Below, in pieces: positions 28,278-36,264 of a stretch of DNA of 64,000 nt. Within the stretch, counting starts at the first letter, position 1. Every line of letters starts with the position of its first letter. The DNA comes from Serratia oryzae (GTDB lineage Bacteria > Pseudomonadota > Gammaproteobacteria > Enterobacterales > Enterobacteriaceae): NCBI RefSeq assembly GCF_001976145.1, contig NZ_MOXD01000002.1, positions 496,001-560,000 of the forward strand. The letters run 5' to 3'. The position numbers and the translations under genes are program-made. Under the pieces are notes generated by a model, which worked only from the letters and a program-made list of their open reading frames with translations, was not told the origin of the DNA and made no database searches.

Positions 28278-28889
28278 ATGAGTATGTCGATGACGCCAGA
28301 AAAAATCAGCCTTATCCACCCGCTGTGGCTGCGCTTGACACACTGGCTGAATGCGTTGGCGATGCTGATTATGGTGACTAGCGGTTGGCGGATCTACAAC
28401 GCATCGCCGCTGTTTAATTTCCGCTTTATGAATGAGCTCACTTTAGGAGGTTGGTTGGGGGGCGCACTGCAATGGCATTTTGCCGGGATGTGGCTGTTCG
28501 GCCTCAACGGCCTGTGCTACTTGCTGATTAACCTGTTCAGCGGCCGTTTTAAACGCCAGTACTGGCCACTCAGCCCGCGCCAATTTTTTATCGATCTGTG
28601 GGCGGCGCTGCGTGGCAAATTACAGCATGCCGATTTGCGCCATTACAACATGGTGCAACGTGCGGCTTATCTGTTGGTGATGGTTGTAAGCATCCTGAGC
28701 GTGCTTTCTGGGTTGGTGATGTGGAAGTCGGTGCAGTTTCCGCTGCTGCGTGTGCTGCTGGGGGGCTATGAGATGGCTCGCTATATCCACTTCTTTGCCA
28801 TGTCGGTGCTGGTAGGGTTTGTGGTGATCCATCTGGTGATGGTGGCCTTAGTGCCCCGAACTCTGCTTGCCATGCTGCGTGGGCGCTAA
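28278..28889 (+). CDS. Cytochrome b561-family membrane protein
   Basis: A 203-residue membrane protein with four helices and likely haem-ligating His in WLRLTHWLNALAML, LQWHFAGMWLFGL, YIHFFAMSVLVGF and VVIHLVMVALVP. This is the four-helix di-haem type found with periplasmic oxidoreductases. It probably passes electrons between the quinone pool and the molybdoenzyme encoded ten bases downstream. ATG at 28278 follows AGGAGAG; the longer open frame upstream is not family-like. Confidence 0.85.
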   Translation: MSMSMTPEKISLIHPLWLRLTHWLNALAMLIMVTSGWRIYNASPLFNFRFMNELTLGGWLGGALQWHFAGMWLFGLNGLCYLLINLFSGRFKRQYWPLSPRQFFIDLWAALRGKLQHADLRHYNMVQRAAYLLVMVVSILSVLSGLVMWKSVQFPLLRVLLGGYEMARYIHFFAMSVLVGFVVIHLVMVALVPRTLLAMLRGR

Positions 28890-28899
28890 GGAATAGGTG

Positions 28900-29688
28900 A
28901 TGAAAACAGAAAAACAGTCGATGAGCCTGCAAGAAGGCCAGGAGCTGATTAAAGAAGCGCAGCGCCTGCTGGCACGCCAGCTTGAGTCTTCATCCCGCCG
29001 TCGTTTTCTGCGCAACGGGCTGACTCTGGGGGGCATTGCAATGCTTACCGGGTGCGATCTGAGTGATAACACCCACGTCGAACAGGCGCTGAGCCGGATT
29101 TCACGCTTTAACGATCGGGTTCAGGGCTGGCTGTTTAATGCCGAGGATCTGGCACCGGTCTACCCAGAATCGATGATCACCCGGCCATTCCCATTCAACG
29201 CATTTTACGCCGAGGATGAAGCTCCAGAGATCGATGGGGAAGACTACCAGTTGGAAGTGGCTGGCCTGGTGCTGCACAAACAGCCCTGGACGCTGCCGCA
29301 GTTGCACAAGATGACGCAAATCAGCCAGATAACACGCCATATCTGCGTTGAAGGCTGGAGTGCCATTGGTAAATGGAGTGGGGTGCCGTTTGCGGCGTTC
29401 TTACAAGCGATCGGGGCCGATCTGCAGGCGAAGTATGTCAGCTTTAAATGTGCTGATGACTATTACACCAGCATCGATATGGCTACTGCGTTGCATCCGC
29501 AGACCATTATGGCGTTGACCTACGACGGGCAAATTCTGCCGCGGAAATACGGTTACCCGATGAAGCTGCGTATGCCCACCAAATTGGGCTACAAAAATCC
29601 GAAACATATTCAGGTGATCGAAGTCACCAATCGCTTTCCGGGCGGCTACTGGGAAGATCAAGGTTACAACTGGTTTGGTGGCAGCTGA
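28900..29688 (+). CDS. Molybdopterin-dependent oxidoreductase, sulfite oxidase fold, Tat-exported lipoprotein-like
   Basis: A 262-residue protein. After an unusual 30-residue N-terminal extension comes a twin-arginine signal, SSRRRFLRNGLTLGGIAMLT, ending LTGC, which resembles a lipobox (Cys52). The rest is a sulfite oxidase-like molybdenum domain; Cys149 in RHICVEGWSAIGKW is the expected Mo ligand, and LRMPTKLGYKNPKHIQVIEV is typical. Substrate unknown. With the cytochrome b561 partner it forms a membrane-linked redox couple similar in principle to MsrPQ. The start chosen is ATG at 28900; GTG at 28897 is adjacent. Confidence 0.85.
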   Translation: MKTEKQSMSLQEGQELIKEAQRLLARQLESSSRRRFLRNGLTLGGIAMLTGCDLSDNTHVEQALSRISRFNDRVQGWLFNAEDLAPVYPESMITRPFPFNAFYAEDEAPEIDGEDYQLEVAGLVLHKQPWTLPQLHKMTQISQITRHICVEGWSAIGKWSGVPFAAFLQAIGADLQAKYVSFKCADDYYTSIDMATALHPQTIMALTYDGQILPRKYGYPMKLRMPTKLGYKNPKHIQVIEVTNRFPGGYWEDQGYNWFGGS

Positions 29689-29750
29689 CAGCTGCTCTGA
29701 ACAACCCTAATGCACTGAAAGGTGCTTTTTAAATGACAGAAGGAAATACC

Positions 29751-30026
29751 ATGAAAAATTTATTCGCAGTGATGATGTGCAGCGCGTTGATGTTGGGGGC
29801 CACTGGTGCTTATGCGGCAGACAATATGAGCCACGACGGGATGAAGAAAGATGAGATGAGCCAGATGTCACACGACGGCATGGCCAAAGACGATATGGCA
29901 AAGGACAGCATGAAAAAAGACTGTATGGGCAAAGACTGCGATAAAAAAGATCATATGAAGAAAGATCATATGGGTAAGGATGCCATGAAGAAAGATGAAA
30001 TGAAAAAAGGTGCAATGAGCCAGTAA
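29751..30026 (+). CDS. Pentapeptide MxKDx repeat protein (secreted)
   Basis: A 91-residue protein with a signal peptide (MKNLFAVMMCSALMLGATGA ending AYAA). The mature part is made almost entirely of Met/Lys/Asp units: MKKDE, MAKDD, MAKDS, MKKDC, MGKDC, MKKDH, MGKDA. This matches the MxKDx repeat family, whose function is unknown. Methionine, histidine and two cysteines could bind metal or act as an oxidant sink; this is inferred. ATG at 29751 has AGAAGGA upstream. It follows the molybdoenzyme gene and probably belongs to the same operon. Confidence 0.85.
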   Translation: MKNLFAVMMCSALMLGATGAYAADNMSHDGMKKDEMSQMSHDGMAKDDMAKDSMKKDCMGKDCDKKDHMKKDHMGKDAMKKDEMKKGAMSQ

Positions 30027-30089
30027 ATCCAGGCCGACATCCGGCGGCTAAGGTCGCCGGTCATTTCCAGTTATCGAGAGGGTTTTATC

Positions 30090-30338
30090 ATGAAAAACAT
30101 TATTCTGGCCGCAGTTTTGGCCTGTATCAGCAGTGCCGCGTTGGCCGCTATGCCAGTAAGCAGTACCGACGCGCAAAAATTGCAGAAAATCGGTGTAATT
30201 TCCAGCCAGGCAGGCACCTTGAGTGATTTTGAACGGATGATTGCCACCGATGCTCAACGGCAGGGGGCCAGCGCTTACCGCATTACGTCGGCTACGGTGA
30301 ATAACCATGTCTACGGCACCGCGGAGCTGTATAAATAG
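30090..30338 (+). CDS. DUF1471 small periplasmic protein (YdgH/BhsA/McbA family)
   Basis: An 82-residue protein with signal peptide MKNIILAAVLACISSAALAA. The mature DUF1471 domain (KLQKIGVISSQAGTLSDFER, then ASAYRITSATVNNHVYGTAE) is complete. Members of this family respond to stress and affect biofilm and outer-membrane permeability (BhsA, McbA). GAGAGGG precedes the ATG. The gene lies 63 bases after the MxKDx gene and before a good terminator, so it may end the same operon. Confidence 0.87.
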   Translation: MKNIILAAVLACISSAALAAMPVSSTDAQKLQKIGVISSQAGTLSDFERMIATDAQRQGASAYRITSATVNNHVYGTAELYK

Positions 30339-30377
30339 GGAGAGTTATGCCTTCAAATACTGGCATATTTAGGAAAC

Positions 30378-30405
30378 GGGACGGAGTCTGACTGCGTCCC
30401 TTTTG
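30378..30405 (+). terminator. Intrinsic terminator after the DUF1471 gene
   Basis: GGGACG (30378-30383) pairs with CGTCCC (30395-30400) and is followed by TTTTG. It separates the plus-strand operon from the convergent AraC-type gene. Confidence 0.8.
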
Positions 30406-30408
30406 TTA

Positions 30409-30867
30409 TCAGCGCTGCCCCATCCACTGGGTGCACTTACCATCGGTACACTTACCGTTGTACAACAGATGCAGGTTGGGTGATTCGTTGTGATAATTGG
30501 GCTGCTGCGCGCTGCTCTGTGGAGATGCTTCTGTCATACCTTGCGCTGGCGTGCGGCGATAGACCGCTGGCGTTTTGCCAAACTGCTTTTTAAATGCCCG
30601 TGAAAATGAAGGCTGGGAATCAAAATGAAATTGCAGGGCAATATCCAGAATTGATCGAGGGGTGGAACGTAAAGCCTGCGCTGCTTGTGACAGACGGCGC
30701 TCGCGTATATAGCTGCCAAGCGCATGCCCGGTGGTGCTGCGGAACATACGCTGTAGATGCCATTTAGAGTAGCCTGATTTTGCCGCCACGTTGTCCAGCA
30801 GAAGCGGTTGATCCAGATGTGTTTCGATCCAGTCCAGCAAGTCGTGAATGATATTGGCGCGATCCAT
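30409..30867 (-). CDS. AraC-family regulator of the MarA/SoxS/TetD type with a Cys-containing tail
   Basis: A 152-residue protein. The first 108 residues are the two-HTH DNA-binding module of the MarA/SoxS/Rob group: NVAAKSGYSKWHLQRMFRST, ALGSYIRERRLSQAAQALRS and SILDIALQFHFDSQPSFSRA. DSQPSFSRAFKKQFG is closest in style to TetD. About 40 residues follow that MarA and SoxS lack, ending NGKCTDGKCTQWMGQR with a repeated GKCT unit. It probably controls efflux or stress genes; the tail could be redox- or metal-sensitive (inferred). GGGAGAATTTAAACA precedes the ATG. Confidence 0.82.
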   Translation of the reverse strand: MDRANIIHDLLDWIETHLDQPLLLDNVAAKSGYSKWHLQRMFRSTTGHALGSYIRERRLSQAAQALRSTPRSILDIALQFHFDSQPSFSRAFKKQFGKTPAVYRRTPAQGMTEASPQSSAQQPNYHNESPNLHLLYNGKCTDGKCTQWMGQR

Positions 30868-31559
30868 TGTTTAAATTCTCCCGCAGTTACGACATTCAGG
30901 TCACAAAATATAAGAGTAATAATCCAAGTTTATTCTTTGATAATGGGCCTGTGTGACAGGTGACGCAAGCGTTAACTGGGGGCATCCAGGTGGCGAAAAA
31001 TGCTCTACTACGAAAAGGGAGATTAGGTGAGCACGATGTACGTTTGTTGAGGTTTTATATAAACTCTTTAATATCATATTGTTATGCTATTTTTTGTTTT
31101 ATTTTGCTTTTCTTATGCTGGTTTTTTGTTCATTATCGGTTTTTTTTAAAGAAACTTGTGCATAAATTTGGAAAGGAATATAATTTTTACAGAAATATAT
31201 TCTATTTTCGTAGAAATAAATAATGTAGTTTCTTGCATGAACCTAGACTTGTCTGGTCTGGCCTTGTTAGAACAATACTGTGATTTTTATTTTTTTATAC
31301 TTAACTATCAACAGGTTATGGTCTAAGAGCACTAGTCTCGGTATGCTACAGGTATAATATTGAGCATCCGCGAATAGTGTTAATTTAGTGAAGATAGCAA
31401 TGAAAGTGAGGCTGGTCTTGTGTATATCTGTGCCTCAATAGAGTTTTCTTAGGTAGCGTGCTAATGGTTTAGTTTTGAGCGGTGTTAGGGGGTTCTCATG
31501 GCGACTTGGAACTTGGTCTGTTGATAGAGTGTTAAGTGATTAATGGAATTTTAATAACA
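30868..31559. other. AT-rich non-coding region upstream of the acyltransferase gene
   Basis: 692 bases, very AT-rich from about 31040 onward and clearly unlike the GC-rich flanks. An 87-codon frame at 30960 starts with GTG, has no family resemblance and follows local composition. No repeats or RNA structures were recognised. It forms one islet with the following gene. Confidence 0.55.
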
Positions 31560-32648
31560 ATGAAACTATCTGAGATTATAAAGAAGGGTAATAATAATTT
31601 AGATATATTCAGATTGATTGCGGCATTGATGGTTATCTATGGGCATGCATATGCCATATCTCCTCAGGAAGGAAAGGAAGATGTTTTACTTCACATAATT
31701 GGTTTTGATTACTCTGGCTCATTAGCTGTGAAAATCTTCTTCTTCTTAAGTGGGTTAGTGGTTACCAATAGCTTAATGGCTAATCAGAATGTTGTTAAGT
31801 TTTTCATTTCAAGGCTGTTCAGAATATGGCCTGCATTAATTGTTACAGTGGTTTTTTCGTCACTTGTTTTAGGCCCGTTGCTTACCGAGTTAAGTTTTCT
31901 AGATTATCTGTCGAGCAGGGAAGTGTATAGCTATATTTATAAAAATATTTTTATGGATATACAGTACTCTTTACCGGGTGTTTTTGTTGATAATAAACGT
32001 GATGCAGTGAATGGTTCATTATGGACTATTCCTTATGAAGTGTCAGCTTACCTTATTCTTGTGGCTGCATTCATGCTTGGTGTTTTGAAAAGGAAAATTT
32101 TCGCAAGTATACTTTTTTTGATTATAGTGGCTGAGCCGTTGTTTGGTAATAAAATTCTTTTTACATGGATTTCTGCGGATAATCGAGAAATATCTATGTT
32201 GGCACCATGTTTTGCTTTTGGGGCGATATTAGCTATATGGAAAGATGAGATATTTATAGATCGATACTCTTTCTTAGGTGTTTGGATTTTATTTTACTTC
32301 TTCAGAACTTCAGAGTTTTCATTCTATTTTTTTTACTTTTCTATTTTCATCAGTATGTTATATATATCAACAACGCCTTTCTTCATTCGTTTGAAACCGC
32401 CATTTGATATATCTTACGGTGTTTATCTTTGGGCTTGGCCAATTCAACAAGTAATTGCTAGAAGTTTCGATTATAAAGGAGTCCTCTTTAATCAGTTATC
32501 ATCATCGATATTGGCTATAATTATGGGGCTGATATCATGGTATGTCATTGAAAAGAAATGTATCAAGGCAGGCGTTAACTTCTCAGTATGGTTATCGGAT
32601 AGATGGTCGAATTTGAGAAGTAATGTAGCTGTCAAAAGTGATTCATGA
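31560..32648 (+). CDS. Acyltransferase 3 family membrane protein (OafA-like)
   Basis: About 362 residues with roughly ten hydrophobic helices. The N-terminus NNLDIFRLIAALMVIYGHAY carries the RLxxxxxVxxxH-type signature of acyltransferase 3, with the probable catalytic His. FISRLFRIWPALIVTVVF and NGSLWTIPYEVSAYLILV are also typical. Members acetylate surface polysaccharides or lipids. No polysaccharide genes are beside it. Codon use is strongly A/T-biased compared with all neighbours, a sign of horizontal transfer. ATG at 31560 is preferred; GTG at 31536 is possible. Confidence 0.85.
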   Translation: MKLSEIIKKGNNNLDIFRLIAALMVIYGHAYAISPQEGKEDVLLHIIGFDYSGSLAVKIFFFLSGLVVTNSLMANQNVVKFFISRLFRIWPALIVTVVFSSLVLGPLLTELSFLDYLSSREVYSYIYKNIFMDIQYSLPGVFVDNKRDAVNGSLWTIPYEVSAYLILVAAFMLGVLKRKIFASILFLIIVAEPLFGNKILFTWISADNREISMLAPCFAFGAILAIWKDEIFIDRYSFLGVWILFYFFRTSEFSFYFFYFSIFISMLYISTTPFFIRLKPPFDISYGVYLWAWPIQQVIARSFDYKGVLFNQLSSSILAIIMGLISWYVIEKKCIKAGVNFSVWLSDRWSNLRSNVAVKSDS

Positions 32649-32853
32649 CTTTAACTATCGTACATAATGACTGTTGGCAATAGGTTGTAAGCAACCTATT
32701 GCTAATTTTTATGTCTTTTTAGACTCATTTGCTGGTGATAGATCTTCATATATAGGTAAGTTGGCTCTGAAATAATGCTAGCAAGATTCAAACCATCAAC
32801 TGTTATTAAGTTGCGAGCGGTGGTTTAAATATGCACTGCTCGCATTGAATGGA

Positions 32854-33558
32854 TTAACTCTTGGCAGGAATATTCACTCCGTGCTGCACTGCTGGCCTGG
32901 CTAATCCGCGTTCCAACCATTGGCCGACCAGCGGGAAGCTGTCGAACTCCACCAGTTCCCGTGCGTCGTAGAAACCAATCAGATTGCGTACCCAACCCAG
33001 CAGTGAAATATCGGCAATAGTGTAATCGGCACCCATGATCCAGCCACGCCCTGCCAACCGGTTTTCCAACACGCCGAGCAGGCGTTTTGACTCTTGTTGA
33101 TAGCGCTTCAATGGTCGTTTGTCTTCGTACTCGCGTCCGGCGAATTTGTGGAAAAAGCCGAGCTGACCGAACATCGGGCCAACCGCGGCCATTTGGAAGA
33201 AGACCCACTGGATCGTTTCATAACGCAGCGCCGCATCTTTCGGCAGGAATTGGCCACTTTTTTCTGCCAGATACAGCAGGATCGCGCCCGATTCGAACAG
33301 CGCCAAGGGTTTGCCATCTGGGCCGTGTGGATCGAGGATCGCCGGGATTTTACCGTTTGGATTCAGCGCCAGAAACTCTGGCGTCCAGGTTTCGTTTTTA
33401 CCGATATCAACCAGATGCGCTTCATAAGGTAAGCCGATCTCCTCCAGCATGATGGAGACTTTCACCCCGTTTGGCGTTGGCAGAGAATAGAGCTGCAAGC
33501 GCTCGGGATGCTTAGCGGGCCAGCGTTGGGTGATCGGGAATTGAGTTTGATCGAACAT
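32854..33558 (-). CDS. Glutathione S-transferase-like protein (Nu class, YfcG/YghU-like)
   Basis: A 234-residue protein with an N-terminal thioredoxin-like domain: LYSLPTPNGVKVSIMLEEIG, NPNGKIPAILDP and LFESGAILLYLAEKSGQFLP. The helical C-terminal domain contains WIMGADYTIADISLLGWVRN. The TPNG motif is that of Nu-class enzymes such as YfcG and YghU, which have disulfide-bond reductase activity with glutathione. ATG at 33558 is placed six bases after GAGGAG; a GTG two codons upstream is less likely. It stands alone, with 205 AT-rich bases between it and the acyltransferase. Confidence 0.88.
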   Translation of the reverse strand: MFDQTQFPITQRWPAKHPERLQLYSLPTPNGVKVSIMLEEIGLPYEAHLVDIGKNETWTPEFLALNPNGKIPAILDPHGPDGKPLALFESGAILLYLAEKSGQFLPKDAALRYETIQWVFFQMAAVGPMFGQLGFFHKFAGREYEDKRPLKRYQQESKRLLGVLENRLAGRGWIMGADYTIADISLLGWVRNLIGFYDARELVEFDSFPLVGQWLERGLARPAVQHGVNIPAKS

Positions 33559-33634
33559 GGTCACTCCTCAGACTTTACGGATTCGTCAACAGACTATCCT
33601 ATGAATGTGGCAGTAAACCTAGCCTGTTAACCTG

Positions 33635-34318
33635 CTAAAAGGATATGCCAAAATGTGCGTTCAACGCCTTTTTACCCGCGGCAGTAAGTTGCAAGGCGCG
33701 GCTGTCTAACTGGCGCTGAACCCAGCCACGTTTTTCAAACGCCGCTAGCAGTGCGGCACCGAGCGCGCCGCCAAGATGGGCTTTGCGTTCGCTCCAGTCT
33801 AGGCAACCGCAGGCAAAACGCCGTCGGGAAGAGGCCGGTGAACAGTTAATGCCCAACTGCGCCAATGCCTCTTGCCCTTGGTTGCTGAGCTGATAGTCGT
33901 TGTCGCCGTTCAACCATGCCAGCTCAAACAGGCGGTTATGCAACAGAACAGCGACTTCGCCCGCCATATGATCGTAACAGGTGCGAGCAAAGCGCAGCGA
34001 GGTTGGCGTGGTGCTTTTCACCACTGGCTGTTCAACGCCCGCCAGTGCCATTAAGGTTTCCAGCACCTCGGCCACAGCTTGACTAGCCAGCCGATAAAAA
34101 CGGTAGCGCCCTTGCTTTACACAGGCGATCAAACGTTGTTCCTGCAGGCGCGCCAGATGGCTGCTGGCGGTTGAGGCGGCCACATCCACCGCTGCGCTAA
34201 GCTCTGTGGCCGTATAGGCTCGGCCATCCATCAACAGGCACAGCATGCGCGCTCTGGTGCGGTCGGCGATGGCAGCAGTCAGTGCCGTTAGGCGATCTTC
34301 AATATCGGTATCATTCAT
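33635..34318 (-). CDS. ArsR-family transcriptional regulator
   Basis: A 227-residue regulator with an N-terminal ArsR winged HTH: ALTAAIADRTRARMLCLLMD, TATELSAAVDVAASTASSHL, ARLQEQRLIACVKQGRYRFY. The C-terminal part contains Cys in RFARTCYDHMAGE and FACGCLDWSERKAHLGGALG, as in larger ArsR-type proteins annotated as YdfF-like. The ATG at 34318 (MNDTDIED) is chosen; the upstream frame is not family-like. It is divergent from the P450-like/ABM genes, with 78 bases between, and probably represses them. Confidence 0.8.
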   Translation of the reverse strand: MNDTDIEDRLTALTAAIADRTRARMLCLLMDGRAYTATELSAAVDVAASTASSHLARLQEQRLIACVKQGRYRFYRLASQAVAEVLETLMALAGVEQPVVKSTTPTSLRFARTCYDHMAGEVAVLLHNRLFELAWLNGDNDYQLSNQGQEALAQLGINCSPASSRRRFACGCLDWSERKAHLGGALGAALLAAFEKRGWVQRQLDSRALQLTAAGKKALNAHFGISF

Positions 34319-34396
34319 ATTTCGAGCATAAACGAAGTGTAATCGTTCGTCTAACGCCACAATGCTGATTCTTTTGTTTAACCTGAAGGTATACCT

Positions 34397-35350
34397 ATGG
34401 CGCTCTGCCCCTTTTCCGTTGCGACGCCGCAAGCGGTGCGCGCAGCCTTAACCCATGCCGATCTTGGTGTGCGGCCACCGCATGAACCCGTGCCAACGCT
34501 GTTACTGGCAACCCCGGCACAGCCCTTGTTTGCCGCATTGGTACGTATGCGGGATGACGCCGGGCACCCTGAACTTAAGGCGGCAATCAGCTCGGCTTTA
34601 GCGTCGTTCAGCGATAATGAAATCTACCAGCTAGCAACCCGTGTGGCGCAATCATTGGCTCCCGGCATGTTAACCGCCGAACAACTCACCCGGTTCAGTT
34701 ACGCGTTACCGATTGGCGTATTGGCAGAACTGCTGGGGGTGGCTTATCAGGAACGCACCGTGCTGGTAGATAATGTATTGGATTTTGTGCGCTGCATTGC
34801 CCCTGGCGGCAGCGAACAGCAGATGGCGAGCGGTGCCATTGCCGCCGGGAAATTACATGAATGGCTGCAGGCTGCCGATGGCCCGTTGTTCATTCGCCTG
34901 TGCCAACACATTGGCGATCGTACGGTGGCGATCGCCAACGCTATCGGGCTGTTTTTCCAGGCCTGTGAGGGCACCGCCGGATTATTAGGGCAAACGCTGT
35001 TATTGATGCAGGAGCGGCATATAGCAGCAGAAGAAGGCATTTCTAGCGTGCTACAGCATACGCCGCCGATCTATTCCACCCGCCGTTTTGCGTTGCGCGC
35101 TACCGAACTGGGTGGGGAGCCGTTAACCATCGGGCAGGCGGTGCTGATATCGTTGCAGACCGAAGGGGAAAGTTTTGCCTTCGGTTATGGCAGCCACCGC
35201 TGCCCTGGAGCCGGATGGGCGCAAGCTATTGCCTTGAGCGGCATTCACCATTTGTTGACGCTCAAGATTGAGCCAGAATTATTGGCTCACTTTCGCTGGC
35301 GCGTTTCGCAGAATGCGCGGGTGCCGGAATTTTTTACTGCTGAGGAGTGA
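34397..35350 (+). CDS. Short cytochrome P450-like protein with degenerate motifs
   Basis: A 317-residue protein, well below the roughly 400 residues of bacterial P450s. The haem-binding loop FAFGYGSHRCPGAG is intact (Cys269). DDAGHPELKAAISSAL resembles the C-helix DxPxHxxLR, with Lys for Arg, and QACEGTAGLL the I-helix. The K-helix ExxR reads SVLQ (217-220). Only about 18 residues separate the region after the K-helix (ELGGEPLTIGQAVLISL) from the haem loop, so the meander is mostly missing. It may be a haem protein with altered chemistry or a decaying P450; the frame is intact. It overlaps an ABM-domain gene. Confidence 0.72.
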   Translation: MALCPFSVATPQAVRAALTHADLGVRPPHEPVPTLLLATPAQPLFAALVRMRDDAGHPELKAAISSALASFSDNEIYQLATRVAQSLAPGMLTAEQLTRFSYALPIGVLAELLGVAYQERTVLVDNVLDFVRCIAPGGSEQQMASGAIAAGKLHEWLQAADGPLFIRLCQHIGDRTVAIANAIGLFFQACEGTAGLLGQTLLLMQERHIAAEEGISSVLQHTPPIYSTRRFALRATELGGEPLTIGQAVLISLQTEGESFAFGYGSHRCPGAGWAQAIALSGIHHLLTLKIEPELLAHFRWRVSQNARVPEFFTAEE

Positions 35351-35700
35351 TGATGATCGCGGTTATTTTTGAATTACGGGCTGCCGAAGGGCAGCGGGAA
35401 ACCTACCTTGATCTGGCGGCAGAGCTGAAACCGCTGTTGGCGGAGATCGACGGATTTATTTCTATCGAGCGCTTTCAGAGCCTGAGCGATCCACAAAAAT
35501 TGCTGTCGTTATCCTTCTGGCGCGATGAAGCGGCGGTGCAGCAGTGGCGTAATCTTGAACAACACCGCAGGGCGCAGGCGCGCGGGCGGCACGATGTGCT
35601 GGAATACTATCGGCTGCGGGTAGCTGATGTGGTGCGTGATTATGGGCTTGAGCCGCGCGAACAGGCACCGGCAGATAGCCAGAATTTTCATCAGATGTAG
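35350..35700 (+). CDS. Antibiotic biosynthesis monooxygenase (ABM) domain protein
   Basis: About 116 residues. MIAVIFELRAAEGQRETYLD and GFISIERFQSLSDPQKLLSL form the dimeric alpha/beta-barrel ABM domain, and FWRDEAAVQQWRNLEQHRRA is typical of the family. Members are cofactor-less monooxygenases or haem-degrading enzymes, and many have no known substrate. The start overlaps the P450-like stop (TGATGATG; ATG at 35350 or 35353, after GAGGAG), so the two are co-translated and probably act together. Confidence 0.82.
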   Translation: MMIAVIFELRAAEGQRETYLDLAAELKPLLAEIDGFISIERFQSLSDPQKLLSLSFWRDEAAVQQWRNLEQHRRAQARGRHDVLEYYRLRVADVVRDYGLEPREQAPADSQNFHQM

Positions 35701-35758
35701 AAGTCGTCTGGGGCGAGCTTGAAGGTAGCCCTCACCAAAAGTTATTAAAAGCAGTCGG

Positions 35759-36241
35759 TTAGCCAAGTGATTTTGTCACGTCAGCCTGAACAGTCGGTGT
35801 CAGTTGTGCCTGTTCCAGCGTAACGATTTTCCCTTGCCGGGTTATCAGCACCTGTTGCAATGGCTGGCCGCTTTCTTTTTCTGTCAACATGACATGGGGC
35901 GCATTGCCCAGCAGATACTTGTGCCCCCATTCCATCGTCGCCATCAGAATTGGCCCCAAGCTGCGGCCTTTTTCGGTTAACACATATTCATAGCGTTCCC
36001 GTGTTCCCGGTTCTTGATAGGCACTTTTGCTCAATAAGCCCCCTTCGACCATAGCCGCCAGACGGCTGCTCAAGGTGTGCCTGGATGCGCCAATATCAGT
36101 GCGTAAATCTTCGAACCGCGTCACGCCATAGAAGGCTTCACGCAGGATCAAGAGCGTCCAGCGATCGCCGATGATTTCTGCAGCCTGCGCTAAGCCACAT
36201 AATTCGGCAGAGAGAGGGGGGATCCTGAGCATTTTTGACAC
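35759..36241 (-). CDS. HxlR-family transcriptional regulator
   Basis: A 160-residue HxlR-type winged-helix protein: CGLAQAAEIIGDRWTLLILR, EAFYGVTRFEDLRTDIGASR and HTLSSRLAAMVEGGLLSKSA. The Cys at residue 15 is in the usual place for redox- or aldehyde-sensing HxlR members. GTG at 36241 has AAGG nine bases upstream; ATG at 36232 is an alternative. It is divergent from a tautomerase gene, with a 17-base palindrome between. Confidence 0.85.
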   Translation of the reverse strand: MSKMLRIPPLSAELCGLAQAAEIIGDRWTLLILREAFYGVTRFEDLRTDIGASRHTLSSRLAAMVEGGLLSKSAYQEPGTRERYEYVLTEKGRSLGPILMATMEWGHKYLLGNAPHVMLTEKESGQPLQQVLITRQGKIVTLEQAQLTPTVQADVTKSLG

Positions 36242-36264
36242 GGGCGGTAACCTTGCTTATCCTG

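Noticed and set aside
29800-30020. Short periodic repeats that might suggest a CRISPR or tandem-repeat array
   Set aside because: They are codons for MxKDx units within a secreted protein; no spacer structure.
30960-31223. 87-codon frame with a hydrophobic middle
   Set aside because: GTG start without a good ribosome-binding site; hydrophobicity is explained by T-rich sequence; no recognisable family.
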